Shown here: in pieces, positions 62,365-64,000 of the stretch
Layout: every line of letters begins with the position of its first letter
Position numbering within the stretch: the first letter of the stretch is position 1
Assembly: GCA_900489925.1 (NCBI GenBank)
Contig: UEHQ01000027.1
Location: 1-64,000 of the forward strand
Source: Hyphomicrobiales bacterium
GTDB taxonomy: Bacteria > Pseudomonadota > Alphaproteobacteria > Rhizobiales > Rhizobiaceae
DNA: 64,000 nucleotides
Direction of reading: 5' to 3'
Translations under genes and position numbers: made by a program
Notes under the pieces: model-generated
What the model saw: only the letters and a program-made list of their open reading frames with translations
Database searches by the model: none
What the model was told of the DNA's origin: nothing

Positions 62365-63684
62365 ATGAGTGAGACGGGTGGTTATTTTCCGCGTTGGCGG
62401 CTGAAGACGGAGGGACGTATTCTTCCCGACGAGCGGTTGCCGGCCGCGCAGACGGTTGTGCTTGGCTTCCAACATGTCGTGGCGATGTTCGGCTCGACCG
62501 TACTTGCCCCGATGATCATGGGATTCGACCCGAATGTGTCGATCCTGTTTTCCGGCATTTCGACGCTTATCTTCTTTATCGCTGTTGGCGGTCGGGTGCC
62601 GAGCTATCTCGGCTCGTCCTTCGCCTTCATCGGCCCCGTCCTGGTCGCGACTGCCGCCTCGGCAGGCGCGCCCAATCCGAATATCGCCTTGGCGCTTGGC
62701 GGCATCATCGCGGCCGGCGCGCTCTACACGCTGATCGGCATCATCACCATGCTTGCCGGTCATCGCTGGATCGAGCGGTTGATGCCGCCGGTGCTGACCG
62801 GCGCGATCGTAGCTGCGATCGGCCTTGTGCTGGCGCCGATCGCCATTTCCAGCGCATCGGGCACAAGTGCCGCGAGCCCGGATGGCAGCCAGCTGTCGCG
62901 GTGGGTCGCACTCCTGACGGTGGCTGCGGTCGGCCTCATCGCCGTCTACGCGCCGGGAATGACGCGTCGCCTGCCGATTCTCCTCGGCGGGGCGATCGCC
63001 TATGTCGTTTACCTGATACTCGCAAATGGCTTCGGCTTTGGCACGCCAGTCGATTTCTCTGGTGTCGCTGCTGCTAGCTGGTTTGGCCTGCCACACTTTA
63101 CCTCGCCGGTGTTTTCAGCGTCCGCCGTCACCCTGATCGCCCCCGTCGTCGTCATTCTCGTCGCGGAGAACCTCGGACATATCAAGGCAATCGGCGCAAT
63201 GACGGGTCGCAATCTCGATCCGTATCTCGGCCGCGCCTTCATCGGCGACGGTGTGGCGACGATGTTTTCAGGCTTCTTCGGCGGCACGGGCATGACCACC
63301 TATGCCGAAAACATGGGCGTCATGGCGGTCACGCGGATCTTTTCGACGCTTGTGTTCCTGGTGGCTGCTTGTGTCGCAATTCTTCTCGGTTTCTCGCCGA
63401 AATTCGGCGCGCTCATCCAGACCATTCCGGGGCCGGTCCTCGGCGGCCTGTCGATCGTCGTCTTCGGCCTCATCGCAGCGACCGCGGGCCGCATCTGGGT
63501 CGAGAACAAGGTGGACTTTGCTGAGCCGCGCAATCTCATCACCGTCGGTGTTGCGCTGGTGCTGGGCGCTGGTAACTTCAAGCTCGATGTCGCGGGCTTC
63601 ACGCTCGACGGGATCGGCACCGCAACCATCGGCGCCATCGCGCTCTACCACGCGCTTGGTCTGACGCGCCGTCAGGCCATCTGA
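62365..63684 (+). CDS. rutG: NCS2 nucleobase permease, RutG-like
   Basis: A 439-residue permease with about 14 hydrophobic segments. PDERLPAAQTVVLGFQHVVAMFG, GGRVPSYLGSSFAFIGP, VAENLGHIKAIGAMTGRN and TGMTTYAENMGVMAVTR follow the E. coli RutG pyrimidine permease nearly block for block, more closely than UraA or xanthine permeases. ACGGGGCAAGCG before ATG 62365 sets the start; ATG 62293 is the alternative. No rutA-F genes or purine catabolic genes adjoin it, so uracil or thymine uptake is inferred from sequence only. Confidence 0.88.
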   Translation: MSETGGYFPRWRLKTEGRILPDERLPAAQTVVLGFQHVVAMFGSTVLAPMIMGFDPNVSILFSGISTLIFFIAVGGRVPSYLGSSFAFIGPVLVATAASAGAPNPNIALALGGIIAAGALYTLIGIITMLAGHRWIERLMPPVLTGAIVAAIGLVLAPIAISSASGTSAASPDGSQLSRWVALLTVAAVGLIAVYAPGMTRRLPILLGGAIAYVVYLILANGFGFGTPVDFSGVAAASWFGLPHFTSPVFSASAVTLIAPVVVILVAENLGHIKAIGAMTGRNLDPYLGRAFIGDGVATMFSGFFGGTGMTTYAENMGVMAVTRIFSTLVFLVAACVAILLGFSPKFGALIQTIPGPVLGGLSIVVFGLIAATAGRIWVENKVDFAEPRNLITVGVALVLGAGNFKLDVAGFTLDGIGTATIGAIALYHALGLTRRQAI

Positions 63685-63713
63685 CCGCGACGCGTTCCTT
63701 CTTCCGCGTCACT

Positions 63714-63749
63714 GCATGCCGGACGCTGCGCGAACCAGAGCCGGCATGC
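63714..63749 (+). terminator. inverted repeat after the permease gene
   Basis: GCATGCCGG (63714-63722) and CCGGCATGC (63741-63749) are perfect 9-base arms around an 18-base loop, 30 bases after the stop. No T-run follows, so termination is uncertain. Confidence 0.45.
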
Positions 63750-63889
63750 TGCTCTCTCGCGCCCTTGTTATGCCGCAGCAACGATATCTGCACCTGATGC
63801 CAGGCGATCGGGTTGGATTACTTCTAGCTCGGCGTTAGATGACATAGGGTCCGCAAGGGGATCGTCCTTTGCCGCAGAGGGAGAGCCTG

Positions 63890-64000
63890 GTGAAGACGCG
63901 ATTTGCGATAGCCGCCGATGCTGCGTTGGCGCTGGCGAAGAACGGGACAATGGTGCCTGAGAACCACGTCATGGTTGCTCCGACACTTCTGCGGTCCCAG
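63890..64000 (+). CDS. 5' end of a probable PIN-domain protein (cut by the window edge)
   Basis: GAGGGAGAG lies seven bases before GTG 63890, and 37 codons stay open to the end of the window. They read (V)KTRFAIAADAALALAKNGT, then a LLRSQ near the edge. An acidic residue right after the first strand and the APTLLRSQ block are typical of a PIN (VapC-like) nuclease subgroup. Only the first 37 residues are visible, so both domain and any toxin-antitoxin partner are unproven. Confidence 0.5.
   Translation, partial: MKTRFAIAADAALALAKNGTMVPENHVMVAPTLLRSQ

Noticed and set aside
62068..63096. 342-codon ORF opposite the RutG-type gene
   Set aside because: Composition is low-complexity, Arg/Asp/Gln-rich, typical of a shadow frame of a GC-rich membrane protein gene.

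Overview
The window reads as a GC-rich alphaproteobacterial replicon of the Rhizobiaceae (Sinorhizobium/Ensifer/Rhizobium type). The main reasons are the dense set of ABC sugar importers, a block matching in order the alpha-galactoside locus known from Sinorhizobium meliloti (agpT-agaL1-agpA-agpB-agpC-agpD-agaL2), and a dadR/dadX/dadA alanine module with a divergent Lrp-type regulator. The dominance of catabolic transport operons suggests a megaplasmid, chromid or accessory chromosomal region. I see no rRNA, tRNA, CRISPR array, insertion sequence or phage genes.

Layout. (1) 1-9664, + strand: end of an upstream gene, sugar permease pair and ATPase, then two different GMC flavin oxidoreductases, a Gfo/Idh/MocA dehydrogenase and a fumarate-reductase-like flavoprotein. 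This looks like one oxidative carbohydrate or polyol pathway of unknown substrate. (2) 9834-13625: a membrane class III adenylate/guanylate cyclase, a frameshifted P-loop kinase-like gene, a 424-bp non-coding stretch with two hairpins, and a DUF899 protein. (3) 13651-23753: the alpha-galactoside locus, an AraC-type activator divergent from two GH4 enzymes that bracket a peptide-type ABC importer. (4) 23797-31476: a small putative secreted protein, an ArsR-type winged-helix regulator with a large extra domain, a GH51 arabinofuranosidase, a previously unlisted 48-codon ORF and a sugar ABC importer. (5) 31543-42687: TDT-type and MFS transporters, then a divergent cluster holding two M81 (MlrC-like) metallopeptidases, GH20 hexosaminidase, SDR, RpiR regulator, RidA, an NTF2-like protein and a D-threonine-aldolase/DSD1-type PLP enzyme. 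(6) 42798-48561: a small secreted protein and a minus-strand operon of Gfo/Idh dehydrogenase plus a complete sugar ABC importer. (7) 48833-56839: methylmalonyl-CoA mutase, FMN reductase, the dad module, an aspartate:alanine-exchanger-type transporter and a 60-residue membrane protein. (8) 57075-64000: a three-subunit molybdenum hydroxylase of the PaoABC type, a probable DUF6030 protein, a RutG-type NCS2 permease, and the start of a probable PIN-domain gene cut by the window edge.

How the parts fit. Blocks 5 and 6 may be one regulon. GAAA...TTTC palindromes and an identical 10-mer occur both in the divergent promoter at 39505-39591 and upstream of the 48561 operon, and an RpiR-family gene sits in block 5. 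If so, an importer, a dehydrogenase, a hexosaminidase, two peptidases that may act on unusual peptides, RidA and a D-amino-acid lyase would form one uptake-and-degradation system for an amino-sugar/peptide-type compound. This is the best candidate here for an undescribed system, but it is inference. Block 4 shows a similar pattern: TGAT-N3/4-ATCA palindromes precede the regulator, the arabinofuranosidase and the importer, pointing to one arabinoside regulon.
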